Source of the DNA: Pseudomonas sp. LFM046
Lineage (GTDB): Bacteria; Pseudomonadota; Gammaproteobacteria; Pseudomonadales; Pseudomonadaceae
Direction of reading: 5' to 3'
Assembly: GCF_000949385.2 (NCBI RefSeq)
Contig: NZ_JYKO02000001.1
Coordinates: 638,161 to 702,160, forward strand
DNA: 64,000 bases
The notes beneath the pieces were generated by a model that did not search any database, was not told where the DNA came from, and saw nothing but the letters and a program-made list of their open reading frames with translations. The position numbers and the translations under genes are program-made. Below are positions 1 to 8,904 of the stretch, piece after piece; position 1 is the first letter of the stretch; every line of letters starts with the position of its first letter.

Positions 1-610
1 CCTGCTCGAAGCCGAGCATCTCGTACAGCGCATCGTAGAGCGGACGCAGATAGGGGTCGATCTTCTGCGAGAGGTCGCCGGGGAGGAAGCCGAGCTTTTC
101 GCCGGCCTCCACGGCGGGACGCACCAGCAGGATGCGCCGCACCTGCTCACGCTCGAGGGCATCCACGGCGCAGGCCACGGCCAGGTAAGTCTTGCCGGTG
201 CCGGCCGGGCCGATGCCGAAATTGATGTCGTGGTCGAGGATCGATTTGACATAGCGCTGCTGGTTGGCGCCGCGCGGGCGGATGTTGCCCTTGCGGGTCC
301 GCAGGCTCACGGCCTCGGTCCGGGGATTGGCCTCGTCCATGCCGGTTTCGCGCAGGAACAGGTGCACCATGTCGGGCTCCAGTTCGATGGCTTCGGTCTC
401 GCGATAGAGGCGGCGCAGGAGGTTTTCCGTGGCATGGGTGATCTGGGGATCACCGACCAGTTCGAACTGGTTGCCGCGATTGCGGATCTCGATGCCCATG
501 CGCTGCTCGATCAGGCGCAGGTGCTCGTCGAATTGGCCGCACAGGTTGGCGAAGCGGCGAGCTTCAAAGGGTTCCAGGGTGAAACGGTGAAGATCCAGGG
601 AGGCGTTCAA
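1..610 (-). CDS. PhoH-like (YbeZ-type) ATPase, 3' end cut by window
   Basis: Leftward gene whose C-terminus lies outside the window; about 203 codons are visible. The visible protein has a PhoH N-terminal region followed by a Walker A loop (GPAGTGKT, near residues 137-145). It then runs into VRPAVEAGEKLGFLPGD, a typical PhoH-family stretch. The family comprises ATPases usually found beside the endoribonuclease YbeY and linked to RNA and ribosome maintenance. No ATG is available: I chose TTG at 610, whose product begins MNASLDLHRFTLEPFEARRF like Pseudomonas homologues. The frame stays open upstream, and another TTG at 652 is possible. It follows miaB by about 90 bp in the same direction, the usual miaB-phoH order. 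Family is sure, exact start is not. Confidence 0.9.
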   Translation of the reverse strand, partial: MNASLDLHRFTLEPFEARRFANLCGQFDEHLRLIEQRMGIEIRNRGNQFELVGDPQITHATENLLRRLYRETEAIELEPDMVHLFLRETGMDEANPRTEAVSLRTRKGNIRPRGANQQRYVKSILDHDINFGIGPAGTGKTYLAVACAVDALEREQVRRILLVRPAVEAGEKLGFLPGDLSQKIDPYLRPLYDALYEMLGFEQ

Positions 611-700
611 TGTCGTGTGTTCGCCCTGAGGCGGCAGGAAATGGTGGATCAAGAATAACCCCGAGGGCCCGGCTGGAAAAGCACGGGCCCAACGGGTGCG

Positions 701-2041
701 TCAGTGCAGGTTCTCTTCGATCAGGGTGCCGCGCAGGGAGTGGGGCAGGGCGTCGTCGATGTGCACGTCGACGAACTGGCCGATCAGGCGCGGGTTGGCG
801 CTGCGGAAGTTGACGATGCGGTTGTTCTCGGTACGGCCCTGGAGCATGCCCGGGTCCTTCTTGGAGAAGTCGCTGACGAGGATGCGCTGGACGCTGCCGA
901 CCATTCGTCGGCTGATCTCGAAGCCTTGCTGGTGGATGCGGCCCTGCAGAATCTGCAGGCGCTGCTTCTTCACTTCTTCCGGGGTGTCGTCCACCAGATC
1001 CGCCGCCGGGGTGCCCGGGCGCGAGCTGTAGATGAAGGAGAAGGAGAAGTCGAAGCCGACGTCTTCGACCAGCTTCATGGTCTGCTCGAAGTCCTTGTCG
1101 GTCTCGCCGGGGAAACCGACGATGAAGTCCGAGCTGATGCAGATGTCCGGCACAGCAGCCTTCAGCTTGCGGATGCGGGATTTGTATTCCAGCGCAGTGT
1201 GGTTGCGCTTCATGGCCGCGAGAATGCGGTCGGAGCCCGCCTGGACCGGCAGGTGGACGAACTTAACCAGCTCCGGCACTTCGGCGTGGGCCTGGATCAG
1301 CGCGTCGGAGAATTCCAGCGGGTGTGAGGTGGTGTAGCGGATGCGGTCGATACCGTCGACGGCGGCGACCACGCGGATCAGCTCGGCGAAGTCGGCGATG
1401 CGGCCGTCATGGGTCAGGCCACGGTAGCCGTTGACGTTCTGGCCCAGCAGGGTCACTTCGCGAACGCCGTTCTCGGCCAGGTGGATGACTTCGGCCAGCA
1501 CGTCATCGAACGGGCGGCTGACTTCTTCGCCACGGGTGTAGGGCACCACGCAGAAGGTGCAGTACTTGCTGCAGCCTTCCATCACCGAAACGAAGGCGCT
1601 GGGGCCGTCGACGCGCGGTTCGGGCAGGCGGTCGAATTTCTCGATTTCGGGGAAGCTGATGTCCACCTGCGGCTTTCGGGTGTCGCGCGCGGCGTCGATC
1701 ATTTCCGGCAGCCGGTGCAGGGTCTGCGGGCCGAAGACCACGTCGACGTAGGGCGCGCGCTCACGGATGGCGGCGCCTTCCTGGCTGGCCACGCAGCCGC
1801 CCACGCCGATCACCAGCTCCGGGTTCTGCTGTTTCAGTTCACGCCAGCGGCCAAGTTGCGAAAACACCTTCTCCTGCGCTTTCTCGCGGATCGAGCAGGT
1901 GTTGAGCAGAATCACGTCGGCTTCTTCCGGACGCTCGGTGACCTCCAGCGCCTGATGTTCACCGAGCAGGTCGACCATGCGCGAGCTGTCGTACTCGTTC
2001 ATCTGGCAGCCGTGGGTTTCGATATAGAGCTTCTTGGCCAT
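701..2041 (-). CDS. miaB: tRNA-2-methylthio-N6-dimethylallyladenosine synthase MiaB
   Basis: A 446-residue radical-SAM methylthiotransferase that converts i6A37 to ms2i6A37 in tRNAs reading codons that begin with U. The N-terminal UPF0004 domain carries C12, C49 and C83, which bind the auxiliary [4Fe-4S] cluster. The radical SAM motif CxxxCxxC is C157, C161 and C164, and a TRAM domain closes the C-terminus (roughly 380-446). The ATG at 2041 gives [12 protein letters not shown] and the normal family length; a longer frame upstream is open but unsupported. It is transcribed leftward toward the phoH-like gene. The divergent DUF1820 gene starts 135 bp away. Confidence 0.98.
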   Translation of the reverse strand: MAKKLYIETHGCQMNEYDSSRMVDLLGEHQALEVTERPEEADVILLNTCSIREKAQEKVFSQLGRWRELKQQNPELVIGVGGCVASQEGAAIRERAPYVDVVFGPQTLHRLPEMIDAARDTRKPQVDISFPEIEKFDRLPEPRVDGPSAFVSVMEGCSKYCTFCVVPYTRGEEVSRPFDDVLAEVIHLAENGVREVTLLGQNVNGYRGLTHDGRIADFAELIRVVAAVDGIDRIRYTTSHPLEFSDALIQAHAEVPELVKFVHLPVQAGSDRILAAMKRNHTALEYKSRIRKLKAAVPDICISSDFIVGFPGETDKDFEQTMKLVEDVGFDFSFSFIYSSRPGTPAADLVDDTPEEVKKQRLQILQGRIHQQGFEISRRMVGSVQRILVSDFSKKDPGMLQGRTENNRIVNFRSANPRLIGQFVDVHIDDALPHSLRGTLIEENLH

Positions 2042-2176
2042 GCACGTAAGAGTCAGGTGGTTCGAAGAACCGCGCATTATAGTCGCCATGCCGCGCCCTT
2101 CCTAGCTCCGCCTGCCTGGCGGCTATGCTATGATCTGCGCCCCCGAAAATCCGCTGCGACTACCCGCTGATCCGCC

Positions 2177-2500
2177 ATGAGCAAGTCCGACCCGATCTAC
2201 AAGGTGATTTTCCTGAACCAGGGCCAGGTGTACGAGATGTACGCCAAGCAGATCTATCAGAGCGATCTGTGGGGCTTCCTGGAGGTGGAAGAGTTCGTCT
2301 TCGGCGAACGCACCCAGGTGGTGGTCGACCCGAGCGAAGAGAAGCTCAAGGCTCAGTTCGAAGGTGTGGTGCGCAGTTTCCTGCCGATGCATTCCATCAT
2401 CCGCATCGACGAGGTGGAGCGCCTCGGCACGCCGAAGATCAGTGAGGCCAGGGGCGGCGGCAACGTGATGCCGTTCCCCCTGCCAATGCCGGAGAAGTGA
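2177..2500 (+). CDS. DUF1820 family protein
   Basis: Small soluble protein of 107 residues beginning MSKSDPIYKVIFLNQGQVYE. It matches my memory of the DUF1820 family, which sits divergent from miaB in pseudomonads. It is rich in charged residues, with no signal peptide or membrane segment and a loose, proline-rich tail. The function is unknown. It stands alone between divergent miaB and the convergent Sel1-repeat gene. The ATG at 2177 is the first in frame; the ribosome-binding site is weak. Confidence 0.85.
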   Translation: MSKSDPIYKVIFLNQGQVYEMYAKQIYQSDLWGFLEVEEFVFGERTQVVVDPSEEKLKAQFEGVVRSFLPMHSIIRIDEVERLGTPKISEARGGGNVMPFPLPMPEK

Positions 2501-2531
2501 TCGGTCGAGTCGCTTTATCGAGCCGCTGCCG

Positions 2532-3080
2532 TCAGGGCAGTGGCGAGAAGGGTGAGCCGCCGTCTGCGGCCTGCAGTTCCAGCAGGTAATTGCGGAAGAT
2601 CTGCCCCAGCACCTGGGTCGCGATTTCCAGCTCGTCGCTACGCATTTGCGCCGCCACCAGGTCGGCGCTGTCCATCGCCTCGTCCGAGCCGTTCACCGCA
2701 GCCATCTTCAGCACGATGTAGGCCTGCACGTTGTTGGCCGGCACCCCTTCGCCCCGGAAGAACATGTTGCCCAGGCGCAATTGGGCCTGGGCGTGGCCCT
2801 TGAGGGACGCCTGTTCGAACCATTGCAGGGCCTGGGCCAGGTCGCGCGGGGTGCGCTTGCCGTCGTAGTAGAACTCGCCGAGCTCGTACTGGGCTTCGGC
2901 ATCACCGCCCTTGGCGGCCTGTTGGCAGGCAGAAATGGCTTCCGAGAGGTTTTCCGGCAGGCTGTTCAGGTTGCAGCGGCCGGTCGCTGGGATCAGCAGG
3001 GAGTTGCCGCCGGCATTGGCCAGCAGTGGCAGGAGAAGCAACAGGCAGCCCAGGATCAGGGTGCGGCCGGTGCGGTTCAT
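2532..3080 (-). CDS. Sel1-repeat (TPR-like) exported protein
   Basis: About 182 residues. A signal peptide (MNRTGRTLILGCLLLLLPLLANA) is followed by two to three Sel1-type repeats: AQYELGEFYYDGK...ALQWFEQA and AQLRLGNMFFRGEGV...AYIVLKMAA. Such repeats form alpha-solenoid protein-binding surfaces, so an export-side adaptor role is plausible but unknown. An in-frame GTG at 3089 would add three residues and has a GAGG at a better distance, so the start is uncertain. It lies 144 bp downstream of the small ORF that follows hemL and may be read from that operon. Confidence 0.85.
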   Translation of the reverse strand: MNRTGRTLILGCLLLLLPLLANAGGNSLLIPATGRCNLNSLPENLSEAISACQQAAKGGDAEAQYELGEFYYDGKRTPRDLAQALQWFEQASLKGHAQAQLRLGNMFFRGEGVPANNVQAYIVLKMAAVNGSDEAMDSADLVAAQMRSDELEIATQVLGQIFRNYLLELQAADGGSPFSPLP

Positions 3081-3223
3081 GGGGGTCACAGCGCCTCGGA
3101 AGCAATGCGGGCATCATGCCCGGCCGGCGAGAAACGCGCCGACCGTCACATTATGAAATAAGGCGGGGCGATCTTACAAAGCCTTTGCTTTGTTTGCGTT
3201 CGGCGGGGTGTTGCGAAATGCCA

Positions 3224-3385
3224 TCAGTCGCCAGGCCAGCAAGGGATCAGCAGCCCAAGCAGGGCGCAGAACCAGGCCGGGCGCTCCCCATCGTCAAACA
3301 CCTGGCCCGCCTGCACCAGCACGAAAGCGCTGGCCAGGCAGGCGAAGGCGAGGATGCCGTCGGAGAGGGCGGTGCTGTATTGCAT
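3224..3385 (-). CDS. Small membrane-type protein translationally coupled to hemL
   Basis: A 53-codon frame, [20 protein letters not shown]..., whose ATG shares its A with the hemL stop (TGATG, 3387-3383), the classic layout for translational coupling. The product has two hydrophobic stretches (ILAFACLASAFVLV and WFCALLGLLIPCW) with a charged hinge between them, so it could be a small inner-membrane protein. I do not recognise a family. It might be a real small protein or the N-terminal remnant of a longer one. No ribosome-binding site independent of the hemL 3' end is obvious. Confidence 0.5.
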   Translation of the reverse strand: MQYSTALSDGILAFACLASAFVLVQAGQVFDDGERPAWFCALLGLLIPCWPGD

Positions 3386-4674
3386 CAGGCCTGTTTGAGC
3401 GTGGCGAAGGCGCGCTCGGCGGCGTCCAGGGTGATCTTCAGCTCGGTTTCGCCGTGGGCGATGGAGGTGAAGCCCGCCTCGTAGGCGCTCGGTGCCAGGT
3501 ACACGCCGCCATCCAGCATCAGGTGGAAGAAGCGCTTGAAGCGCTCGGCGTCGCTAGCCATCACGTCCTGGAAGGTGACGACGTTGTCGGCGCCGCTGAA
3601 GTACAGGCCGAACATGCCGCCCGCCTGGGTGGTGACGAAGGGGATGCCGGCGGCATCGGCACGTTGCTGCAGGCCGTCGAGCATGCGCGTGGTGTAGTCG
3701 GTCAGCTCGGCGTGGAAGCCCGGGCGGCTGATCAGCTTCAGGGTGGTCAGACCGGCGGCCATGGCCAGCGGGTTACCGGACAGGGTGCCGGCCTGGTAGA
3801 CCGGGCCCAGCGGGGCGATGTGGGACATGATCTCGCGCTTGCCGCCGAAGCAGCCCACCGGCATGCCGCCGCCGATGATCTTGCCGAAGGTGGAAAGGTC
3901 CGGGGTAATGCCGTAATAGGCCTGGGCGCCGCCGAGGGCGACACGGAAGCCGGTCATCACCTCGTCGAAGATCAGGACCACGCCGTGCTTGTCGCAGAGG
4001 CTGCGCAGACCTTCGAGGAAGCCCGGTGCCGGGGGCACGCAGTTCATGTTGCCGGCCACCGGCTCGACGATGATGCAGGCCACTTCATTGCCCACGTCGG
4101 CCAGGGTCTTCTCCACGGCGTCGATGTCGTTGAACGGCAGGGTCAGGGTGTGCTGGGCGAAGGCGGCCGGTACGCCCGGGGAGCTGGGAACGCCCAGGGT
4201 CAGGGCGCCGGAACCGGCTTTCACCAGCAGGCTGTCGGAGTGGCCGTGGTAGCAGCCTTCGAACTTGATGATGCTGTCGCGACCGGTGAAGCCGCGGGCC
4301 AGGCGAATGGCGCTCATGGTGGCTTCGGTGCCGGAGCTGACCATACGCACCATCTCCATGGACGGCACGAGGGAGCAGACCAGGTCGGCCATTTCCACTT
4401 CCAGCGCGGTGGGCGCGCCGTAGGAGAGGCCGTGTTCCAGCTGCTTGCGCACCGCGTCCAGCACGTCCGGGTGGCTGTGGCCGAGGATCATCGGGCCCCA
4501 GGAGCCGACGTAATCCACGTAGCGCTTGTCGTCCTCGTCCGTCACGTAGGCGCCGGCCGCGTGCTTGAAGAACAGCGGAGTGCCACCGACGCTCTTGAAG
4601 GCACGGACGGGCGAGTTGACGCCGCCGGGGATGTGTTTCTGGGCATTGGCGAACAGGGTTTCGGAACGGGACAT
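3385..4674 (-). CDS. hemL: Glutamate-1-semialdehyde 2,1-aminomutase
   Basis: PLP enzyme of 429 residues that isomerises glutamate-1-semialdehyde to 5-aminolevulinate, the C5 route into haem. The class III aminotransferase fold is complete: N-terminal [33 protein letters not shown], the FDEVMTGFR segment holding the PLP aspartate (residues 236-244), and catalytic lysine K265 in [14 protein letters not shown]. The ATG at 4674 has an AGAGAG Shine-Dalgarno and gives the family N-terminus; an in-frame codon six residues upstream is less likely. It lies 30 bp after thiE and probably shares its transcript. Confidence 0.98.
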   Translation of the reverse strand: MSRSETLFANAQKHIPGGVNSPVRAFKSVGGTPLFFKHAAGAYVTDEDDKRYVDYVGSWGPMILGHSHPDVLDAVRKQLEHGLSYGAPTALEVEMADLVCSLVPSMEMVRMVSSGTEATMSAIRLARGFTGRDSIIKFEGCYHGHSDSLLVKAGSGALTLGVPSSPGVPAAFAQHTLTLPFNDIDAVEKTLADVGNEVACIIVEPVAGNMNCVPPAPGFLEGLRSLCDKHGVVLIFDEVMTGFRVALGGAQAYYGITPDLSTFGKIIGGGMPVGCFGGKREIMSHIAPLGPVYQAGTLSGNPLAMAAGLTTLKLISRPGFHAELTDYTTRMLDGLQQRADAAGIPFVTTQAGGMFGLYFSGADNVVTFQDVMASDAERFKRFFHLMLDGGVYLAPSAYEAGFTSIAHGETELKITLDAAERAFATLKQA

Positions 4675-4704
4675 GGCAGGTCTCTCTTTCAAGCGAATTC
4701 GGGG

Positions 4705-5334
4705 TCAGGCGCGGTCGAACAGGGCACTGAAGGCACGGGCGCGGCGTTCCACCTCGGCTGCCGAGTCGGCGCCGAACAGGGCGTGGATCACCGCCACCAT
4801 GCTGGCGCCGCGGGCGATCAGCTCCGGGGCGTTGTCCAGCGTCACCCCGCCGATGGCGACGATGGGCAGCTGGAAGCACTGCCGGGCCTCGTCCAGCAGC
4901 TCCAGGGTGGCGGCAGGGGCGCCCGGCTTGGTCTGGGAATTGTAGAAGCGGCCGAAGGCGATGTAGCTGGCGCCTTCCTTGATAGCGCCGGCAGCCAGAT
5001 CGAGGCTGGCGTGGCAGGTGCCGCCGATGATGGCCTGACGACCCAGCAGGGCGCGGGCTGCGGCGAGGGAGCCGTCGCCCTGGCCGAGGTGCAGGCCGAC
5101 GCCCAGGCGCGCGGCTAATTCGGCGTCGTCATTGATGATCAGCTGGGCGCCATAGCGGGTGCAGAGTTCTCGCAGAGACTCGGCCTCCCGCAGGCGGCGG
5201 GCCTCATCGCTGGATTTGTCGCGGTACTGCAGCAGCTTGGCGCCGCCCTTCAAGGCCGCTTCCACGTAAGGCAGCAGCTTGCCGTCGGCCAGCAGTTGGC
5301 TGTCGGTGATGGCGTAGAGGCCACGCAGTTTCAT
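4705..5334 (-). CDS. thiE: Thiamine-phosphate synthase
   Basis: TIM-barrel enzyme of 209 residues that joins HMP-PP and the thiazole phosphate to form thiamine monophosphate. Visible family motifs are [44 protein letters not shown] and VAIGGV. The ATG overlaps the thiD stop in an ATGA arrangement (5334-5331), so the two enzymes that make and use HMP-PP are translationally coupled. hemL follows after 30 bp. I see no thiamine riboswitch upstream of thiD. Confidence 0.97.
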   Translation of the reverse strand: MKLRGLYAITDSQLLADGKLLPYVEAALKGGAKLLQYRDKSSDEARRLREAESLRELCTRYGAQLIINDDAELAARLGVGLHLGQGDGSLAAARALLGRQAIIGGTCHASLDLAAGAIKEGASYIAFGRFYNSQTKPGAPAATLELLDEARQCFQLPIVAIGGVTLDNAPELIARGASMVAVIHALFGADSAAEVERRARAFSALFDRA

Positions 5335-6128
5335 TGGCAGAAATCCAGCGGCAGGCGGCGTGGCACGTACTGGCCGTGGCCGGGTTGTTCGGCGTCACGC
5401 AGGGTGCGCCAGGTGTAATCGAGGGCGGTGCGTACGGCGCTGGACAGCTCCTCGCCCAGGGCCAGGCGGCCAGACAGGGCGCTGGCCAGGGTGCAGCCGG
5501 AACCGTGGTAGCTCCCGGGCAGGCGCTGGCAGGTGAAGGTGTGGCGTTCACCGCTCTGGGTGTAGAGGCGGTTGTGGACTTCGTTTTCGTCGCCGTGGCC
5601 ACCGGTGATCAGCAGGTTGCGGCAGAACGGCAGCAGTTTCTCGGCGCATTCGTCCGGGGTGCCTTCCGGCAGTTCGGCGAGGATGCGCGCTTCCGGCAGA
5701 TTCGGGGTGGCGATGGCGGCCACCGGCAGCAGGCGTTCGCGAATCGCGTAGCCCACTTCGTCCTTGCCCAGGGCACCGCCGCCGCCGGCACGCAGTACCG
5801 GGTCGCAGACCAGGGGAATGCCCGGCAGCGATTGCATGATCTCGAGGACGGTCTCGACCATTTCCACCGAGCCGAGCATGCCGAGTTTGACGGCGGCCAC
5901 CGGCAGGTCGGCGATCACGGCGCGGGCCTGGGCCAGCACCCATTCACGGTCGAGGACGCGGAAGTCGGAAACGTTGACGGTGTCCTGAACGGTCAGGGCG
6001 GTCACCGCCGGGGCGGCGTGGCAACCTTGCGCGATCAGGGCTTCGATATCCGCCTGGAGGCCGGCGCCACCACTGGGGTCGTGGCCGGAGAGGCAGAGGA
6101 CTACGGGGCGAGAGTTGGTCGTTTTCAT
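5331..6128 (-). CDS. thiD: Hydroxymethylpyrimidine (phospho)kinase
   Basis: Ribokinase-fold kinase of 265 residues that phosphorylates HMP to HMP-P and then HMP-PP for thiamine synthesis. The substrate motif [14 protein letters not shown] is near the N-terminus. The anion-hole motif [14 protein letters not shown] is near residue 217, and the [10 protein letters not shown] stretch precedes it. The ATG at 6128 gives the usual start; six more residues are open upstream without support. It is the first gene of the leftward thiD-thiE-hemL unit and is divergent from ladS across 250 bp. Confidence 0.97.
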   Translation of the reverse strand: MKTTNSRPVVLCLSGHDPSGGAGLQADIEALIAQGCHAAPAVTALTVQDTVNVSDFRVLDREWVLAQARAVIADLPVAAVKLGMLGSVEMVETVLEIMQSLPGIPLVCDPVLRAGGGGALGKDEVGYAIRERLLPVAAIATPNLPEARILAELPEGTPDECAEKLLPFCRNLLITGGHGDENEVHNRLYTQSGERHTFTCQRLPGSYHGSGCTLASALSGRLALGEELSSAVRTALDYTWRTLRDAEQPGHGQYVPRRLPLDFCQ

Positions 6129-6379
6129 GGTCGGCGAGCTTACCACTAAACACCTCGCCGGGCCGCACTGGCGGCGCTTTGCCTCAGGGGCGCCGAGCGG
6201 TGCCTGATTCTGCTGCTTGAAAGCCCCGGAATAGAGCCGTTTTTGAATGATGGCAAAGTGCAGCTTTCAGCTACCTTGCGCTGTGCTAGAGTGCTTCTTT
6301 TTGATCAACCTGGCCCCAGGTGGCGCGTCGGATAAGGAGGTGGACTCCAGACGCAGTCAAGAGGCCACTGTGGGGCTGC

Positions 6380-8776
6380 ATGCGGATCGTCCTCCTTGCC
6401 TTTCTTTGTCTGTTCGCGGGCCTGGCCGGTGCCGTGGAGTTCGACGAGCAGACGCGCAACGTACCGCTCGGCCAGTACATGGACGTGTTCGAGGACGTGC
6501 GCGGCGACGCCAGCATTGAAGACATCACGTCTCCCGCGCTGGACGGCATCTTCCGCCGTAACGAGAAACCCGTACTCAACGCCGGCTATTCGCGCTCGGT
6601 GTTCTGGCTGCGTGTCGACCTGGACTACCGCCCGCGTGTCCAGGGGGGCGTGCAGGACTGGCTGTTGGAGCTGGCCTACCCGCCGCTGGATCACCTCGAC
6701 CTCTACGTGCCGGACGGCCAGGGCGGCTACGTGCTCGCCCAGCGCACCGGTGATGCGCTGCCGTTCTCCAGCCGACAGATCAAGCAGAACAACTACGTCT
6801 TCGACCTCGCCCTGCAGCCCAACCAGCCGCAGCGAATCTATCTGCGCCTGCAGAGCGAGGGTTCCATCCAGGCACCGTTGACCCTCTGGCTGCCCCAGGC
6901 GTTCCTCGAGGAGCAGCCGGAGCGCATCTACGTGCTCGGCATCATCTACGGCGTGCTGCTGGTGATGCTGATCTACAACCTGTTCATCTTCCTCAGCGTC
7001 CGCGACACCAGCTACCTCTATTACATCCTCTATATCGGCTCCTTCGGGCTCTACCAGATATCGGTCAACGGTGCCGGCATCCAGTACTTCTGGCCTGACA
7101 ACCCCTGGTGGGCCAACGCGGCGACGCCCTTCCTGATCGGCTCGGCCGCGCTGTTCGGCTGCCAGTTCTCCCGCAGCTTCCTGCACACCGCCGACCACAG
7201 CCCCTGGATGGATCGCGCGCTCCTTGGTCTGATGGCCGTGGGTGGGTTGACGATGATCCTGGCGCTGACCGTCAGCTACGGCCTTGCCCTGCGCCTGGCC
7301 ACTTCCCTGGCGCTGATCTTCACCGTGGTGATCTTCTCCGCGGGTGTGCTGGCCTGGCTGCGTGGCATGCGCGTGGCGCGCTACTTCATCATCGCCTGGA
7401 GCGCCTTCCTCCTCGGCGGCGCCATCAACACCCTGATGGTGCTGGGCTACCTGCCCAACGGCTTCTTCACCATGTACGCCAGCCAGATCGGCTCGGCACT
7501 GGAGGTGGGTCTGCTGTCCCTGGCGCTGGCCGACCGCATCAACGCCATGAAGGAGGAGCGCACCCGCATCCTCCAGGACGCCGGCCGCAAGCTGGAGGCG
7601 TTGAACCAGGAATTGGCCAACAGCAACCGCCTGAAGGACGAGTTCCTCGCCACCGTCACCCACGAGCTGCGCACGCCGATGAACGGTGTGATCGGCTCCC
7701 TGGAACTGATGCAGACGCTGCCGCTGGACGACGAGCTGGAGCAGTACCAGCGCACGGCCTCCAGTTCGGCGCGGGACATGATGCGGCTGGTCAACGACAT
7801 CCTCGCGATGACTGAGCTGCAAGCCGGCAAGCTCTACCCGAAGCGCGAGCCGTTCAGCCTGCGCGGGATGACGGACAGCCTGAAGGTCCAGTTCGCGCCA
7901 CGGGCCGAGGAAAAGGGGCTCGTCTTCGACATCAACCTCGATCACAAACTGCCGGACACCCTCGAAGGCGACTCCGGCAAGCTGGCCCAGGCGCTGGGCT
8001 ACCTGCTGGACAACGCCATCAAGTTCACCGGTCGCGGCAGCGTTGGCCTGGAGTTCAGTGGTGAGGAGACGGCCGAAGGCGGTATCGCCCTGCGGATCGA
8101 CGTGAGGGACACCGGTATCGGCTTCACCACGCCGCCGGACGGGCGGCTCTATCGCCGCTTCTACCAGTTGGATGGCTCCATGACCCGCGAATATGGCGGT
8201 CTGGGCATCGGCCTGGCCCTCAGCCAGCAATTGGTGGAGTTGCTGGGCGGCACGCTTTCACACGATTCCCAACCGGGTTGCGGCAGCACCTTTACCTTGA
8301 TGCTGACCCTGATGCTGCCTGCCCAGGCCCCGGCTACGCCCATACGCCGCCCGGGGGGCCAGCCCCAGCGCAGGCCGGAGCAATGCACCGTGCTGGTGGT
8401 GGAAGACAACGCCATCAACCAGTTGGTGACCCGCGGCATGCTGCTCAAGCTCGGCTACCGCGTGCGCACGGCCGACAACGGCGCCGAGGCCCTCGAACAA
8501 ATCCGCCGCGAGCCCATCGACGCGGTGCTGCTGGACTGCCAGATGCCGGTCATGGACGGCTTCGCCACCTGCCGCGCCCTGCGTGCCATGCCCGGTTGCG
8601 CCGACCTGCCGGTGCTGGCCATTACCGCCCACAGCCACAGCGGCGATCGCGAGCGCTGCCTGGCAGCCGGCATGAGCGACTACCTGGCCAAGCCGGTGAA
8701 GTTCGAGGAGCTGCGGGCGCTGCTGCACGACTGGCTGTTGTGCAAGTCGGTGGAGAGCGTGAAGTCGCTGGGTTGA
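6380..8776 (+). CDS. ladS: LadS-type hybrid sensor histidine kinase (7TMR-DISM)
   Basis: A 798-residue membrane kinase. Order of parts: signal peptide (1-18), periplasmic 7TMR-DISMED2 sensor domain (about 25-170), seven membrane helices (about 185-385), HisKA with H428 in THELRTPMNG, HATPase_c (NAIKFTGRG, DTGIGF, GGLGIGLALS), and one receiver domain with phospho-acceptor D719 in LLDCQMPVMDG. There is no Hpt domain, as in P. aeruginosa LadS (795 aa). LadS there counteracts RetS, passes phosphate through GacS to raise RsmY/RsmZ, and responds to calcium. Position beside thiD supports orthology. ATG 6380 is preferred over an in-frame start 20 codons upstream because it yields a clean signal peptide. 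Confidence 0.92.
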   Translation: MRIVLLAFLCLFAGLAGAVEFDEQTRNVPLGQYMDVFEDVRGDASIEDITSPALDGIFRRNEKPVLNAGYSRSVFWLRVDLDYRPRVQGGVQDWLLELAYPPLDHLDLYVPDGQGGYVLAQRTGDALPFSSRQIKQNNYVFDLALQPNQPQRIYLRLQSEGSIQAPLTLWLPQAFLEEQPERIYVLGIIYGVLLVMLIYNLFIFLSVRDTSYLYYILYIGSFGLYQISVNGAGIQYFWPDNPWWANAATPFLIGSAALFGCQFSRSFLHTADHSPWMDRALLGLMAVGGLTMILALTVSYGLALRLATSLALIFTVVIFSAGVLAWLRGMRVARYFIIAWSAFLLGGAINTLMVLGYLPNGFFTMYASQIGSALEVGLLSLALADRINAMKEERTRILQDAGRKLEALNQELANSNRLKDEFLATVTHELRTPMNGVIGSLELMQTLPLDDELEQYQRTASSSARDMMRLVNDILAMTELQAGKLYPKREPFSLRGMTDSLKVQFAPRAEEKGLVFDINLDHKLPDTLEGDSGKLAQALGYLLDNAIKFTGRGSVGLEFSGEETAEGGIALRIDVRDTGIGFTTPPDGRLYRRFYQLDGSMTREYGGLGIGLALSQQLVELLGGTLSHDSQPGCGSTFTLMLTLMLPAQAPATPIRRPGGQPQRRPEQCTVLVVEDNAINQLVTRGMLLKLGYRVRTADNGAEALEQIRREPIDAVLLDCQMPVMDGFATCRALRAMPGCADLPVLAITAHSHSGDRERCLAAGMSDYLAKPVKFEELRALLHDWLLCKSVESVKSLG

Positions 8777-8860
8777 CGATCGCGGTCCTGCAAACGGAAT
8801 CGCCCCGCGTTCAAGGCATTTATGCTGCTGATCGCGGCGTTTATCCCACTTTCTGCAAGG

Positions 8861-8902
8861 TCTGAATCCTGATTCACTGAAAGAAGTGAACCGGGATTCA
8901 GA
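8861..8902 (+). promoter_or_regulatory. Palindromic double operator of the TetR/AidB-like operon
   Basis: A 42-bp element ends 2 bp before the TetR start. Its outer arms TCTGAATCC/GGATTCAGA (8861-8869, 8894-8902) and inner arms TTCAC/GTGAA (8873-8877, 8886-8890) are perfectly symmetric about 8881.5. Each half is also a 14-bp site of the form TGAATC-N2-GATTCA: 8863-8876 is exact and 8887-8900 has imperfect symmetry. Their centres are 24 bp apart, just over two helical turns. This fits two TetR dimers binding cooperatively and autoregulating. Binding by this TetR protein is inference. Confidence 0.75.
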
Positions 8903-8904
8903 CC

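Noticed and set aside
3190-5118. A 642-codon plus-strand frame across hemL and thiE
   Set aside because: Antisense shadow of two well-recognised enzymes, with composition typical of reversed GC-rich genes and no motif.
6129-6379. Thiamine-pyrophosphate riboswitch upstream of thiD
   Set aside because: No THI-box consensus could be found in the thiD-ladS gap on the thiD strand.
6305-8230. A 641-codon minus-strand frame across ladS
   Set aside because: Antisense shadow; ladS on the other strand has every expected domain and residue.
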